This document shows positions 9,775-22,251 of a stretch of 64,000 bases of DNA, piece by piece. The notes beneath the pieces were generated by a model, which worked only from the letters and a program-made list of their open reading frames with translations, did no database searches and was not told the origin of the DNA. Source of the DNA: Gadus chalcogrammus (taxonomy: Eukaryota > Chordata > Actinopteri > Gadiformes > Gadidae); NCBI RefSeq assembly GCF_026213295.1, contig NC_079427.1, positions 36,548,239-36,612,238 on the forward strand, read 5' to 3'. Positions within the stretch are counted from its first letter, which is position 1; each line of letters starts with the position of its first letter. The position numbers and the translations under genes are program-made.

Positions 9775-10573
9775 CAGATTACAGGCATGTGTAAGTCCTG
9801 GTAAATGACCAGGCGCTCAAATAGCTCTTGTAGTTGCATTAAATACATCCACTTGGCTTCCTCAAAAGAAATCCCCATGCCACGCCACTGTTTCTAGGCC
9901 CCATTTTTTGTGGGATGGAGGTGTACATTGGTGGCTTAATGTGTTTAGACACAGCTGGCCTGTGGCCACGTCTTTAAAGTCTGGGGTCAAATGGTCAAAA
10001 GGAGCCGGCACCACGCCGCTTATGAGATAACAAAAAGTTAATGTGTATTTCTCTCATAACTTTTTGTCATTTTTGAAGAGAGGCCTGATTCTCAGATATG
10101 CATGTTGGACTGTTAGGGTGTAGGTCTGGGAATAACTTCAGGCCGAAATATTGCAAGCGAGCTGCTGGGTGAGGTGCAACGAGATGGAGCACTTGCTGAG
10201 TAATTTCCTGTAGGGCTGGAGCCACAGGTTGAAGCGTATGCGTCCTTTGAAACCCCCTTTGATATATAAGAGACCCCAAGGTACAGTTTACTTAAATGTT
10301 CTCAACTCAGTCACCTATTGCGTCACTTCCTTTAGGGCTTCGGCCTCCTAATTGATCATTGTAGTATAATTGAATGTCCTCATTCATATATATGATACGT
10401 CCACCACTGGGACGTGGCAACAACTCTCCAAATCCATATGGGGAGGGAGGGGGGGGGGATGCTTTTGGACAGTTACTGTAGGGGTGTACACTAGACATAA
10501 ATAGGAAGCAAACTCAGGAGAAGGAATGACCTCTCACAAATATTTATTTAACTAAAACTGCAAGCAGTTATGC
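9775..10573. other. Unassigned; small dyad near 10030-10070
   Basis: ATGAGATAACAAAAAGTTA and TCATAACTTTTTGTCAT face each other across about 15 bp. Elsewhere only short low-confidence frames are present, on the minus strand around 10067-10279. Confidence 0.4.
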
Positions 10574-12128
10574 AGGGGTCCAAGAAATGTGCATTTCGCC
10601 GGCACAACGCGAAGCATGTGTTAAACACTACCGTGAACCTGTGGACATAAAGTTTTTGACTGTGGGAGGTTCGGTGTGGGAGTTATAGCCCCAAACGCGT
10701 TTTCAGAACATTCCATTTGCCAATTAGGAGATATACAATGTTGTTGTTTTTGGCGCAGCCTTGTGGCGTAATTTTCGGAAGAGAATTTTCCTTTTCCAAA
10801 TAACTCCCTCCCACATTAATTATTCTTGGCCATATTTTTTATATAGACTCGGGTTTGCCCCTTGATTGTTTCCCTTGAGTTTGAAGAACATTCCTTTGGC
10901 CAATTAGAAGATATACAATCTCCTCGTTATTATTGCGCCCCCTTATGGCGAAATATTCCCAATTTTTTATTGAAAGCCGTTAAGGGTATCGCCGACATGT
11001 GTGCAAAATTTGGATCGTAATAATTTGTCTAATTTTGTTTTTTTGGGGATTTTTGATTTTCGACATAAAACGTAGCTAATAAACCAATATTCAAAACAAT
11101 ACCGTTTCGTCGTTGAAGGTCGGATCAAAAAAGTGTTCAAATTAATTTTTTTGTGTGCGTCTGAAGATGTCGTGTGCAAAGTTTGGTGTCGATTGGTCAA
11201 GAAATGTGGGAGGAGTAGGGAAAAGGCAGTTTAGCTGTTTTCGCAATCTTGCGGACAAAAAATTATAGACGCAAATGGGCGTGGCCTATGCCAAAAGATG
11301 CAGCAGACTCCAGTGAATCTGTGGGTATGAGGTTTTGAATGTGGGAGGTTCGGTGTGGGAGTTATAGCCCCAAACGCGTGGTATTGGTATAGCGCCACCT
11401 AGTGACCGGCGTGTCTGGATTTTGTCGTCTGCGTAGTCTTCACTGACCTGGATCTAGTCATGCAATTGGCGTGTCTGCACCATTTACGGTTTGGGCTGTG
11501 GTACCACTTTCTTGGTAGGAAGTATACCAAGTATATATATTTTTTTTTATCGAACGACATTAAGGTTAGCACCAACATGTGTGTACAATTTGGACTCGAT
11601 CCGATGTCTAATTTTGGATTTTTTTGGATTTTTGATCTTCCACGTCTAATTTAGCTAATAAACCAATATTCAAAACACTACCGTTTCGTCGTCGAAGGTC
11701 GGATCAAAAAAGTGTTCAAATTTATTTTTTTGTGTGCGTCTGAAGACGTTGTGTGCAAAGTTTGGTGTTGATTGGTCAAGATATGTGGGAGGAGTAGCGA
11801 AAATACAGTTTAGCGGTTTTCCGAAAAAAAATTATGGACGCAATGAATCTGTGAATGAATCCAGTGAATCTGTGTGTCTAACGTTTTGGACTGTGGGAGG
11901 TTCGGTGTGGGAGTTATAGCCCCAAACGCGTATTCTTTGCTATAGCGCCACCAAGGGACCGGCATGTCTGGATTTTGTCGTCTGCTTAGTCCGAACAGAT
12001 CTGGATCTAGTCATGCAATTGGCGCGTGTGCACCATTTACGGTTTGGGCTGTGGTACCACTTTTGGGGGGGTAAGAATAAAAAACACTACAAAAACAATA
12101 GGGATCCAACCTGTTGGCTTGGACCCCT
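10574..12128. mobile_element. Repeat element with short TIR and internal ~0.55 kb units
   Basis: AGGGGTCCAAG (10574-10584) is inverted exactly at the right end (12118-12128). Inside, a module containing GGGAGGTTCGGTGTGGGAGT + TATAGCCCCAAACGCGT occurs at about 10665, 11345 and 11898, together with a GTTTGGTGTCGATTGGTCAA-like block (11175, 11760) and GTCATGCAATTGGCG (11456, 12009). The last two units are about 554 bp apart. No protein is encoded. Whether it is a DNA transposon or a satellite-like repeat unit is unclear. Confidence 0.6.
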
Positions 12129-12696
12129 AATAAATTATTTCAAATAACCCTGCCTCGTTAAATCAATGAGCTTGGTGTTTTGCTTTAAAAAATAGGTTAT
12201 AGAAGAAGTCTAAACTGCAGAAAATAAAAACATCCGAGCTGCCTTTTAAGGATACCTCAGAATATCTGTCTATTTTTTAACCGTCGGACCCCAGTTTACG
12301 ACAAAAACAACACAATTGACGGCAGCTCCTTTGCCGCGTGGTTTTTAGAGCCATGTAAGGATTAGAGGGGGCGGTCGATAGCAACCACCATAGCAACCAT
12401 GATGGTGACCCATTCAGAATGCATTAGTTTACATTTTGTTCTTTGGAGCACGGTTATTTTTATTTATTTATTTATTTTCAGTTTTTGAGGAGGTGCTTCA
12501 AAGATGCAAATTTTTCTGCAATAATCCAAAATCCAATGGAAAAACCCGTTGGCTTTTTGTCAAGGGAACACAGGGCGACGCTCACTTCCGGGTTGGCCAA
12601 CATATGTCATCCCTCCACCACTCTACTGTAAAAACGAATGTTCAAGTTTAATGATAATGCATGAATTTATTCTTTATTCTGCCATATTATTTATTT
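12129..12696. other. Unassigned
   Basis: Contains CCCATTCAGAATGCATTAGT + TTACATTTTGTT near 12412, which recurs in similar form near 14487; otherwise no recognised content. Confidence 0.4.
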
Positions 12697-12713
12697 AGGG
12701 GGGGGGGGGGGGG
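12697..12713. repeat. Poly-G run
   Basis: About 17 G residues in a row. Confidence 0.9.
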
Positions 12714-12943
12714 ATGGTGGATCCATATCTATTCCGGAGCATTTCAGCACCTTGGGCGACAGCGCAGGGTTGCCAGGTCCTGCAAAAAACGTGCTGCCCA
12801 CATACCGTTCAAAATCCACCCAAAATGTCCTAGAAGCATCCCAAATAAAAAATGATATTATTGGCCATTTTGGCCAACGTTTTGAAAGTAATAATATTTG
12901 AGGGAATATTTTTTTGTTGTTGTTTTAGCAGCGAAATGCACCG

Positions 12944-13032
12944 TGTGCGTGTGTGTGTGTCTGTGTCTGTGTCTGTGTGTCTGTGCGTGCGTGTGTGCTT
13001 GTGTGTGCGTGTGCGTGCGTGTGTGTGTGTGT
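12944..13032. repeat. Imperfect TG/CG-rich microsatellite
   Basis: GTGTGT with CTGT and GCGT variants over about 90 bp; reading frames across it are artefacts. Confidence 0.95.
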
Positions 13033-13285
13033 ATAACACGCTATTTTATGTTGAAATGCGACGTAATCCAGTGTTCACGAAAAGTACACTGTCAACGTAT
13101 GCTTTTGGCGACTGGGTTGGCTCTCAGATATACGTGTTTCTAACAAGATGATATCATTAAAAGTTACATAAAGTAACAGTTTAATAACACAAACGCAGGA
13201 AGCACGTGAGCTGCTAGTTTAGCGAAAGCAACCTGACGTCGTTGAAACATGCGAGCGAGCCGATCAAATCCTAATAACTATAAAA

Positions 13286-13562
13286 CTAAAGATCAGACAC
13301 AATCACTGACTGAAGATTATGCAAGTAAAAAGTATATTTCTCGCTAGAAATTTTATTATAAACACGTTTAACGGTGAATCGGTCCTAAAATATTGCATTT
13401 CCCATTCAGATATTAAAGATTAATAAAGATCATACACATTCACTGACTGAAGATTATGTAAGGAAAATGTACATTTCTCGCTAGAAAAGTCATTAGAAAC
13501 GCGTTTAATGGTGTATCTGTCCTAAAATATTGCATTTCCCATTCAGATAATAAAGATTAATA
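13286..13562 (+). repeat. Tandem duplication, about 137 bp unit
   Basis: Two consecutive copies share TCACTGACTGAAGATTATG, ATTTCTCGCTAGAAA, CGTTTAA.GGTG and CCTAAAATATTGCATTTCCC + ATTCAGAT. The divergence is moderate, so the duplication is not recent. Confidence 0.95.
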
Positions 13563-13842
13563 TAAGCTACGCCGTTTTCCGGAGCCGCGGGGGATTCTGG
13601 GAATTGGGGTTCTCAGTTGACAAATGGGGCTTTTGTTAACTTGTTTTGTTGTTAGGATTAAGTGGGGTTAATGGGTTCGGGATGTTATGTGGTTGTGTGT
13701 TGTTCTATTAACATTGTTCGTGTGTTCATTATTGTCGACACCGTCACCGAGAGTGACGTGACCATCGTTTCGTGCAGCTGTTCCGTGTTGAAGTCTCGTT
13801 CAATAAAAACCAACTCTCGTTGTCAAGCGTGCCCCCCCCCTA
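13563..13842 (+). other. Possible LTR-like or promoter/poly(A) segment
   Basis: GT-rich DNA with AATAAA near 13803 (CAATAAAAACC). Its partner sequences were not found, so no assignment is made. Confidence 0.3.
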
Positions 13843-13921
13843 CAAACGTGTCTCCCCCCCCCTCAGCAAACGTGTCCCCCCCCGCCCCCCCTTCAACTAA
13901 CGTGTCCCCCCCCCCCCCCCT
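13843..13921 (+). repeat. C-rich short tandem repeat
   Basis: Four irregular units of the form AACGTGTCCCCCCC separated by poly-C tracts of varying length. Confidence 0.85.
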
Positions 13922-14389
13922 TCATGGGTCTGATTCGCCGATTTCCCATGCTGATATCCCCGAAGATTCTCGGGCATCTTCGACAATTTGGCTATAGATT
14001 GTCTCATTACACGCTAAATAATATAATTATAGCCTTGTAGTGACCGTAACATAATTCACCTACAGTATTTCGTTATGTGTTGTTCTTTCAATTGTGTTGT
14101 TGTTTACTGCATGTCATTTACGTTCTTGGTGGTTCAGGGATCGCGGTCCCTAAGGATTACGTGCGTCTCATGACGTCACAGACCATGCTGGATTTGTTTA
14201 CCTTCAGCACGCTTTGTTTTCCGGTTTTCTTTTTTACAAAATAAACGAGTCACACGGCTGTGTGCTCAACGTGCGAAGTTGTGTTCTTAACTTATTGCAA
14301 TTTCCACAGCCTAATTATATATATAGGTTTTGGCATAAACATAACTAGGGTGCACTGTACTATCTGCGCACACCCTTTCTGAAGCCTCT
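13922..14389. other. Unassigned
   Basis: A GGTTCAGGGATCGCGGTCCCTAAGG short dyad near 14133 and AATAAA near 14240 are the only notable features. Confidence 0.35.
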
Positions 14390-14448
14390 CTCTCGCTCTC
14401 TCTCTCTCTCTCTGTCCCTCCCGCTCTCTCTTTCTCTCTCTCTCGTAC
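14390..14448. repeat. CT microsatellite
   Basis: Imperfect CT repeat of about 60 bp. Confidence 0.95.
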
Positions 14449-14806
14449 CGTTTTGTGGAGCACGTTAATTGTCTTAGAACACTCCCATTCAGAATGCATT
14501 GGTTTACATTTCGTTTTGTGTAACACGCAAAAAGTCGGACTATCGTGCTCGGGAACACGCTTCAATAGATTAACGTTCGTGTGCAGGAGCACGCAATTGC
14601 GTGATACCGGGTTGGAAATACAGTGGTTGGCAACGAATGTTGACTATTGGTCCTGTCTCGGGTATTTGGCTAATTTAGCCCCTACCTGCTTCAGAATGAC
14701 GAGTATGCACAAACCTTTCCTTAAAACAACCCTAAACGTTCGTTATCAGAAATGTGCTCACCGAGTGGTTAGTTGTGTTCGTTGTTTTTTTTTTTTTTGA
14801 TGTTTT

Positions 14807-15115
14807 AAATCAAGTATCGTAGTGAAATACAATTTCTGTTGTGTTTTATTCCACATTTATTGCATATTGTAAATCCCATTGATTTCTGTTGGAAGACTCA
14901 TTGCTTGTTGGCCGGAAATGGAAAGGGGGGCTGTTTACTTTTGGTTGTAGCCTTTTCACTCGGCTCTCCGTCTCAACAGTAGGGCTAGAACCGAGCGAAA
15001 CCATTTCCGGCCAACGAGCAACGAGTCTTCCAACAGAAATCAATTGGATTTACAAAATGCGATAAATGTGCAATAAAACACGATAGAAACTGTATTTCGC
15101 TACGATACTTGATTC
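14807..15115. mobile_element. Fold-back MITE, arms about 120-140 bp
   Basis: The left arm (AAATCAAGTATCGTAGTGAA ... GGCCGGAAATGG) and the right arm (CCATTTCCGGCCAACGAGCA ... CGATACTTGATT) are reverse complements with scattered differences. A ~50 bp loop separates them. It has no coding content. Confidence 0.85.
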
Positions 15116-15708
15116 AACCACTATTTTTCTTCCCAGACAAACCAGAAAGGGGGCTCGATTTTTTAAATACTGGAATTGTCCTTAAATATGTAAAAATATG
15201 AAAAACATCCTATCTGCCTGGTAACACCAGCCACCAGTGTCGCACTGCCGCATGTGTCTTCAAAAAAATAAACAGCATGGCTACGACAGCAGCATGTAGG
15301 TGACAAAGCAGCAAGGAGGCGTCATACTCGTACGATCATTTAAACGAGTTGTATGACAAGGTCGGTGAGGATGGGAACAATCTTACATTTCTGTGCAAAC
15401 TTTGCCTGCCGGCTTTCAAAAAGAAAATCCGCCCTTCAGTCACATCCACAGCAAACCTGAAACGGCAGAATGAACCAAAGCACCCGGCTAGCCTTTCAAG
15501 GTATGTGAGATATGTATAAAAAATCAAAAGACAGTTAAGACAGATCCTCGACCTCGACCCAAATCCCATTAACTGCGTACAGTAGTGCCTGCGTTTTCAT
15601 CTCCCAACCTGGAGATGTAGTATATTGTCAGAGAACTGCAGCCTTTGAGTAAAGTGGAAAGCCCAGCTTTCATAAACTTAATTAAGGGGTTGCAGCCATC
15701 CAAAAAGG

Positions 15709-16161
15709 TAGCCTGGGTATACCCATGCTGCCTTGCGCGCAATTTCATTTTGCGCTGCTGGGCAGCATGGATTCCATGGATCCGATTTTCGCCTGAGATA
15801 GGGGACCAATCACAGAACGGGGAGGGACAGCAAGACCATGACGACGTCTATGCAACACAGCGAAGCTTGTCGTTTACAGATCCAAAATAGCAGCAGACGC
15901 GTTACCTTTCGATGCAGCCTTAGATAGTGTTCTAAGTAGTTTAGAACCCATGTTTATTTTTAAATAAAGAGCAACTTTCGGTGTTAAACTCTTTCATTAC
16001 CAAGAAGGATGTATTTGCCCTGCTACAAACAGGCTTTGATTCGCTATGAGCTACGTACAGACACATATGATAGACATTCGTAGTGCCCAATAAACGGCTC
16101 CGGGCAATCGTAAACCACGCCTCAAATACGAGAAAATTAATGTCTGGCGTTAACCAGGCTA
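15709..16161. mobile_element. 453 bp TIR element with perfect 9 bp target duplication
   Basis: Ends TAGCCTGG and CCAGGCTA are inverted, and CCAAAAAGG flanks both sides (15700-15708 and 16162-16170). The hAT reading frame is interrupted exactly here. A 9 bp duplication is typical of Mutator-like elements, but there is no transposase, so the superfamily is only inferred. Confidence 0.9.
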
Positions 16162-17375
16162 CCAAAAAGGTGCCATAGACAAAAAAAAACTACAGACACT
16201 GTTAATCAAGAAATTTAAAAGAAACATGTGAACTTAAGACTGAACTGTCTGAGATCGATGCTGTGTGCACAACAGCAGATGGCTAGTCAGCTGTGAACAA
16301 GGCATTTATGGGCATCACTGTCCAATTACTAAACAAAACTGATATATCTAAGAGATATTCTGCAGTACTAGCATTCTGGCGGATTAAAGGAGCACATACA
16401 CATGATGTGTTGGCAAAATTATTGTCAGAAGTAAAACTTTGAAGCAAAGTATTCACAACAAGGTTGTGTGTACAGTAACAGACAATGCTGCAAATTTTGT
16501 CAAGGAATTCAACTGTTTTTGAATGGATATTGCTATTGATACTGGAGTGCCAGAGACAGTGGTCCACTTCGATGAAACTGAAAGTGAAGATGACATTGAA
16601 GTGTCAGCCTTTGCTGCCACCAGTAAGAACTCAGATGAAGATGACCAGATGGAGTCTGAGCCTCTCTCAGGTCTGGATCATCCCTATCTGCTCTGTGGAA
16701 CCTGGTTAAGCCAAGTACAAAGGCTTCTGATGTTGTGGAGGAAAAGCTTGGGATTGGCTTTGTTGTCACAAACACTAACTACCAAGGCAGGAATGAACGT
16801 GACTGAGGTCCCCCCTGAAAATGATGCCACTCCCCTACATGACAAGCTTATTGTGCACACTTTGAGTGATGAGTTTGGCTTTCGCAGACTCTCTCCACAG
16901 GAAGTCGAATTCATGCACAAGTGTGGATGTATTGGGGCCTTTAGCACTTGCACTAAACATCCTCCAAGCAGAGAAGAACATCTTTCTTGGCTACCTGGCT
17001 CCAACTATTGTGCAGCTACAATGACATATGAATGACCTGTTGGAAGAGAGCAAAAAGCCCACTGCAGCAGAGGGTGTCATTACATGCAGACCCCTCATAA
17101 ATAGTATCTTGAAGTCTTCTGGAGGAAAGGGACCACATACTCTCAGCTATACTGGTGCCAAGATTCAAGCTAGACTGGGTCCAAGATGAGGAGAAACAAA
17201 TGCAGCACAGATTGATGCTGAAAAGAGAATTTCCAACCCTCTGATGACTCAGCTGCAAGAGACTCAGGTCAAGCTCAGTTCAGTGGTAAACGTGACAAGA
17301 AAGATCCGGCAGCATCATTCTTCAGATTTAACAAATAAACGGAGGTTATTCAAAAATAGGAAGAATCTGGACACC

Positions 17376-18104
17376 TATAGAGTGGCAAAGTCACGCCCCT
17401 TCCGGTAGAGCCCACGGGACCTATGAGATCGAAAAATATGAATGGGCTTCAATGGAGAGAAAGTAATTATTTTCTGGTCCCAGCCTTTATATGCCCTGGA
17501 TCACACATATGTTTTTTGTGTATTTAAATGAGAATTTTCATGCAAAGAAAACTAAAAGATTTCGCGAAAAAATTGTTAGGCTAAGAATGTTACATTTTTG
17601 TGAGGCCGCTTTGTGAACTACAGCTCTTCGCTGCTCTCGACGCAATTGATATATGTCACCACCCGCACTTGGAACTCCGGTACAGACATGGCGAACTCTC
17701 TTCTCCACTCGCTCCTCTTCACCTGCTTTTTTCCAAGGGGGGGATAAAAGGATCGAAAGAGGTGAAAAGTCATTATAAGTCGGGGCATGTGGAGAGTTTC
17801 AGATATGCAGATTGACGGTCTTGTCCACGCCAGACGCAAGGAGCGTGACGTCGCATACGAGACATGTAGTCTTTCTAATTGTGTTTTCTCTACAGCCTTT
17901 AACTGAACAATTGCTAAATAAACGGTCAAACTCCTGACATGAAAAATGATCATTTAAATCGACAAACAACATATGTGTAATCCGGGGCATATAAAGACTG
18001 GGACCAGAAAATAATTACTTTCTCTCCATTAAAACCCAATCATATTTTTCGATCTCATAGGTCCCATGGGCTCTACCGGAAGGGGTGTGACTTCGCCACT
18101 CTAT
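17376..18104. mobile_element. MITE with long inverted ends inside the hAT gene
   Basis: TATAGAGTGGCAAAGTCACG at the left is inverted at the right (GGTGTGACTTCGCCACTCTAT), and the similarity continues inward for about 130 bp through TCTACCGGAAGGGG, ATCTCATAGGTCCC and GGGACCAGAAAATAATTACT. The flanks CTGGACACC and TTGGATACC (9 bp, two differences) suggest a decayed 9 bp target duplication. Confidence 0.85.
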
Positions 18105-19218
18105 TTGGATACCCCAACCACAGATGGGTTGGATGAATACATGCAGTTTTCAAAGCTCAGAAGGCTGTTCATAAAACACAACAATGCCCTGACCTCAAGC
18201 GCTGCAGTAGAGAGGCTCTTCAGCATCGGTGGTCTCATATTCAGGTAGGAATAAACTGATTATATTACATAATTATTTTTCGGTAACCCTTCCTTTTACA
18301 GTCCCCTAATTACTAGGTATTTACCCGGTACATGCATGGTAAATCATAGTGTATTACTGGGTAATTACCACTGGTAATAAGAAGGTAAATACAGAGGTAG
18401 TTACCCAGCAAATACATGATAAATCATAGTGTATTACTGGGTAATTACCACTGGTAATAAGAAGGTAAATACGGAATTATCCGGTAAATCATAGTGTATT
18501 ACTGGGTAATTACCACTGGTAATAAGAAGGTAAATACAGAGGTAGTTACCCAGCAAATACATGATAAATCATAGTGTATTACTGGGTAATTACCACTGGT
18601 AATAAGAAGGTAAATACGGAATTATCCGGTAAATTATAGTGTATTACTGTGTAATTACCACTGGTAATAAGAAGGTAAATACAGAGGAATTATCCGGTAA
18701 ATTATAGTGTATTACTGTGTAATTACCACTGGTAATAAGAAGGTAAATACAGAGGAATTACAGCTGATGTACTAGTAAAGTAAAACCTCCACTATTACCC
18801 ATCAACTCAACTAAGTAGCGTGTAGTTGTAACTGTTTTAGGTTGGTAATAACTCCGATATTGTGTACTTCCTAGGAAATTAGGCAACCAATTATTATAAA
18901 CACCTATTATCCAAGGTTTATGTTGTTAACAGCCCAAGTTTAGTGATGTACTATCTAGAAATAAGCATAGTGCTTTCCAATAAAATACTTTTTCTTAGTT
19001 ATTATTCGTAGCTGCACCCATTTAGAAAGGGTTTATTCGATTTACCACTATGGAATTACTTACCTGGTAACAACCTCTGCAGGAACAGTTTTCCTCTAGT
19101 GTTATGGTACATCTTCTTAAATACTTGGTACAAAGCTGTTTGTTTCCATGGTATTACCAGGTTCTTATCATATAATTTATAATAGATACATTCCATTATC
19201 CATGCAGTCAAGACAAAC

Positions 19219-20430
19219 TTGTACCATGTACGTTCTGCGACATTACCAAGTAAAACACACCAATTTACCCAGTAATTAAGCTGAAACTGTACTGTAAAAG
19301 GAAGCCTCGTTTATTTCCATGGTATTACCAGGTTCTTACCATATAATTTGTAATACATTATCCCCTTTTCCATGCAGTCAACACAAACTTGTACCATGTA
19401 CGTTCTGCGACGTTACCAAGTAAAACACGACAATTTACCCAGTAATTAAGCTGAAACTGTACTGTAAAAGGAAGCCTCGTTTGTTTCCATGGTACTACCA
19501 GGTTCTTACCATATAATTTGTAATACATTATTCCCTTTTCCATGCAGTCAACACAAACTTGTACCATGTACGTTCTGCGACGTTACCAAGTAAAACACGA
19601 CAATTTACCCAGTAATTAAGCTGAAACTGTACTGTAAAAGGAAGCCTCGTTTGTTTCCATGGTATTACCAGGTTCTTACCATATAATTTGTAATACATTA
19701 TTCCCTTTTCCATGCAGTCAACACAAACTTGTACCATGTACGTTCTGCGACGTTACCAAGTAAAACACGACAATTTACCCAGTAATTAAGCTGAAACTGT
19801 ACTGTAAAAGGAAGCCTCGTTTGTTTCCATGGTATTACCAGGTTCTTACCATATAATTTGTAATACATTATTCCCTTTTCCATGCAGTCAACACAAACTT
19901 GTACCATGTACGTTCTGCGACGTTACCAAGTAAAACACGACAATTTACCCAGTAATTAAGCTGAAACTGTGCTGTAAAAGGAAGCCTCGTTTGTTTCCAT
20001 GGTATTACCAGGTTCTTACCATATAATTTGTAATACATTATTCCCTTTTCCATGCAGTCAACACAAACTTGTACCATGTACGTTCTGCGACGTTACCAAG
20101 TAAAATACGACAATTTACCCAGTAATTAAGCTGAAACTGTGCTGTAAAAGGAAGCCTCGTTTGTTTCCATGGTATTACCAGGTTCTTACCATATAATTTG
20201 TAATACATTATTCCCTTTTCCATGCAGTCAACACAAACTTGAACCATGTATGTTCTGCGACGTTACCAAGTAAAACACGACAATTTACCCAGTAATTAAG
20301 CTGAAACTGTACTGTAAAAGGAAGCCTCGTTTATTTCCATGGTATTACCAGGTTCTTACCATATAATTTGTAATACATTATTCCCTTTTCCATGCAGTCA
20401 ACACAAACTTGTACCATCTACGTTCTGCGA
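19219..20430. repeat. 170 bp tandem array, eight copies, in the left arm
   Basis: The word ACCATGTACGTTCTGCGAC recurs every 170 bp from 19219 to 20409. The copies differ by a few bases. Identical 69-codon frames on the minus strand are a by-product of the array; they run across unit borders and are not separate genes. The inverted right arm has only three copies (about 22452, 22622, 22792). Confidence 0.95.
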
Positions 20431-21990
20431 CGTTACCAAGTATAACACGACAATTTATCCAGTAATTAAGCTGAAACTGTACTGATACTGACCACAAGGA
20501 AGACTGCTTCAACCTCTTCCATTTGAATAAGCGGTGAATGCCATGCAGCAATCTGCCTATGGGAGCATCTTTGTGGTCATTCGCAAACCAATGAGTCCAC
20601 TCGATGAATGAGAGATGACTCTTTAGTGTCTTCTCTGTGAGGTATCCCTGCAGTCTCCACATCTGGGATTTGAAGGCTGACCAAGACCTGACCAGGTACC
20701 TCCCATAAGTACAGTTAATAGGACGGGAAGAGACAGGCTCTGTTAGCCCCGGTTAGCGCGATGCTAAAGAGCAGCTCTACCGGAGCATGCCACCTCAACA
20801 GATGCAAGTAAGCCTCCGGTTTGATATTTGCCGGATATTCGGTTTACCACCCAATCGGATTCATCAACATAAGTGCAATACAATACGGGCTTAGTATGTT
20901 GAGGACGGTTTAGGACGGCGTATCGCGAAAATCACAAACACATGTTGTCGACATCGATGTCTGTGCAACAAAGTCATTTACGTTCTGGCTGCTACCTGTT
21001 TCAGGGGCCGTCAACAAGTTACACTCACCGACTGGTGGCAGAGACGTTACCATGGAATTGTTTCTGGAAATCAATCATATAAAATAACATAAAAATCACT
21101 AAAAAATACATTTTGTCACCTGATTGTAGTAGTAGTTGCCAATGGTGGGCTGCTACTTACTGCAGGTAACTTTGCTAATATATTGCATTATTGTTAAACG
21201 GGATGCAATTAATAATTTCAAATATAGTTTAGTCGATTTTTGTCGAATATTAAACTATTAACTGCATTATGATTAACTATATTGCAATATATTTGTGTGA
21301 TTAATTTCCTCAAACAATTCCATGGTAACGTCTCTGCCACCAGTCGGTGAGTGTAACTTGCTGACGGTCCCTAAAACAGGTAGCAGCCAGAACGTAAATG
21401 ACGTTGTTGCACAGACATCGATGGCGCCAACATGTGTTTGTGATACGGTGTCCTAAACCGTCCTCAACATACTAAGCCCGTAATGTACTGCACTTATGTT
21501 GATGAATCCGATTGGGTGGTAAACCGAATATCCGGCGAATATCAAACCGGAGGCTAACTTGCACCTGTTGAGGTGGCATGCTCCGGTAGAGCTGCTCTTT
21601 AGCATCGCGCTAACCGGGGCTAACAGAGCCTGTCTCTTCCCGTCCTATTAACTGTACTTATGGGAGAGAGCCCGATTAAATCTGGATATTTTAATAAATT
21701 GGGTGTTATAGGTTTTAAACAACATGTCCGAGTTATTTGAATGACAGAAGCTCCGCTAGCTCGATGCTAAAGTGCTAACCGGAGCTAACAGCCTGTCCCC
21801 TCCCGTCCTATTAACTGTATTTATGGCTATGCCTTTTTCTCTTTTCAATATGACCAAACACTGGCCAGAGGATCAGCATCCTTTTTTAACTAATAAACAA
21901 AATAATCTTTGAGTTCTACATGTTCTAGAAATGTTCATTAATTGACAGTCCTAATGTTTATTTTCTTGTCTTCTGATTCTTTATTACAGT

Positions 21991-22251
21991 ATGGAAGGGA
22001 AGATTTGGAGGTACCTGGTCAGGTCTTGGTCAGCCTTCAAATCCCAGATGTGGAGACTGCTGGGATACCTCACAGAGAAGACACTAAAGAGTCATCTCTC
22101 ATTCATCGAGTGGACTCATTGGTTTGCGAATGACCACAAAGATGCTCCCATAGGCAGATTGCTGCATGGCATTCACCGCTTATTCAAATTGAAGAGGTTG
22201 AAGCAGTCTTCCTTGTGGTCACTTGCCATAACAATGTCATGTGTTTTATGA
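21991..22251 (+). CDS. Short frame in the fold-back element, unassigned
   Basis: 86 codons (MEGKIWRYLVRSWSAF... rich in Trp, Leu, Lys) preceded by a good acceptor-like TTATTACAG. The same sequence is present inverted in the left arm (20493-20690, minus strand) with an interrupted frame. Tryptophan and basic residues are frequent, but I recognise no transposase motif. It may be the remaining exon of the element's own protein, or chance. Confidence 0.25.
   Translation: MEGKIWRYLVRSWSAFKSQMWRLLGYLTEKTLKSHLSFIEWTHWFANDHKDAPIGRLLHGIHRLFKLKRLKQSSLWSLAITMSCVL

Noticed and set aside
12830..13151. Frames with runs of His-Thr or Cys-Val
   Set aside because: Translation of a TG microsatellite.
19358..20662. 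Series of nearly identical 69-codon minus-strand frames
   Set aside because: They recur every 170 bp because of the tandem array and have no start context or motif; not separate genes.
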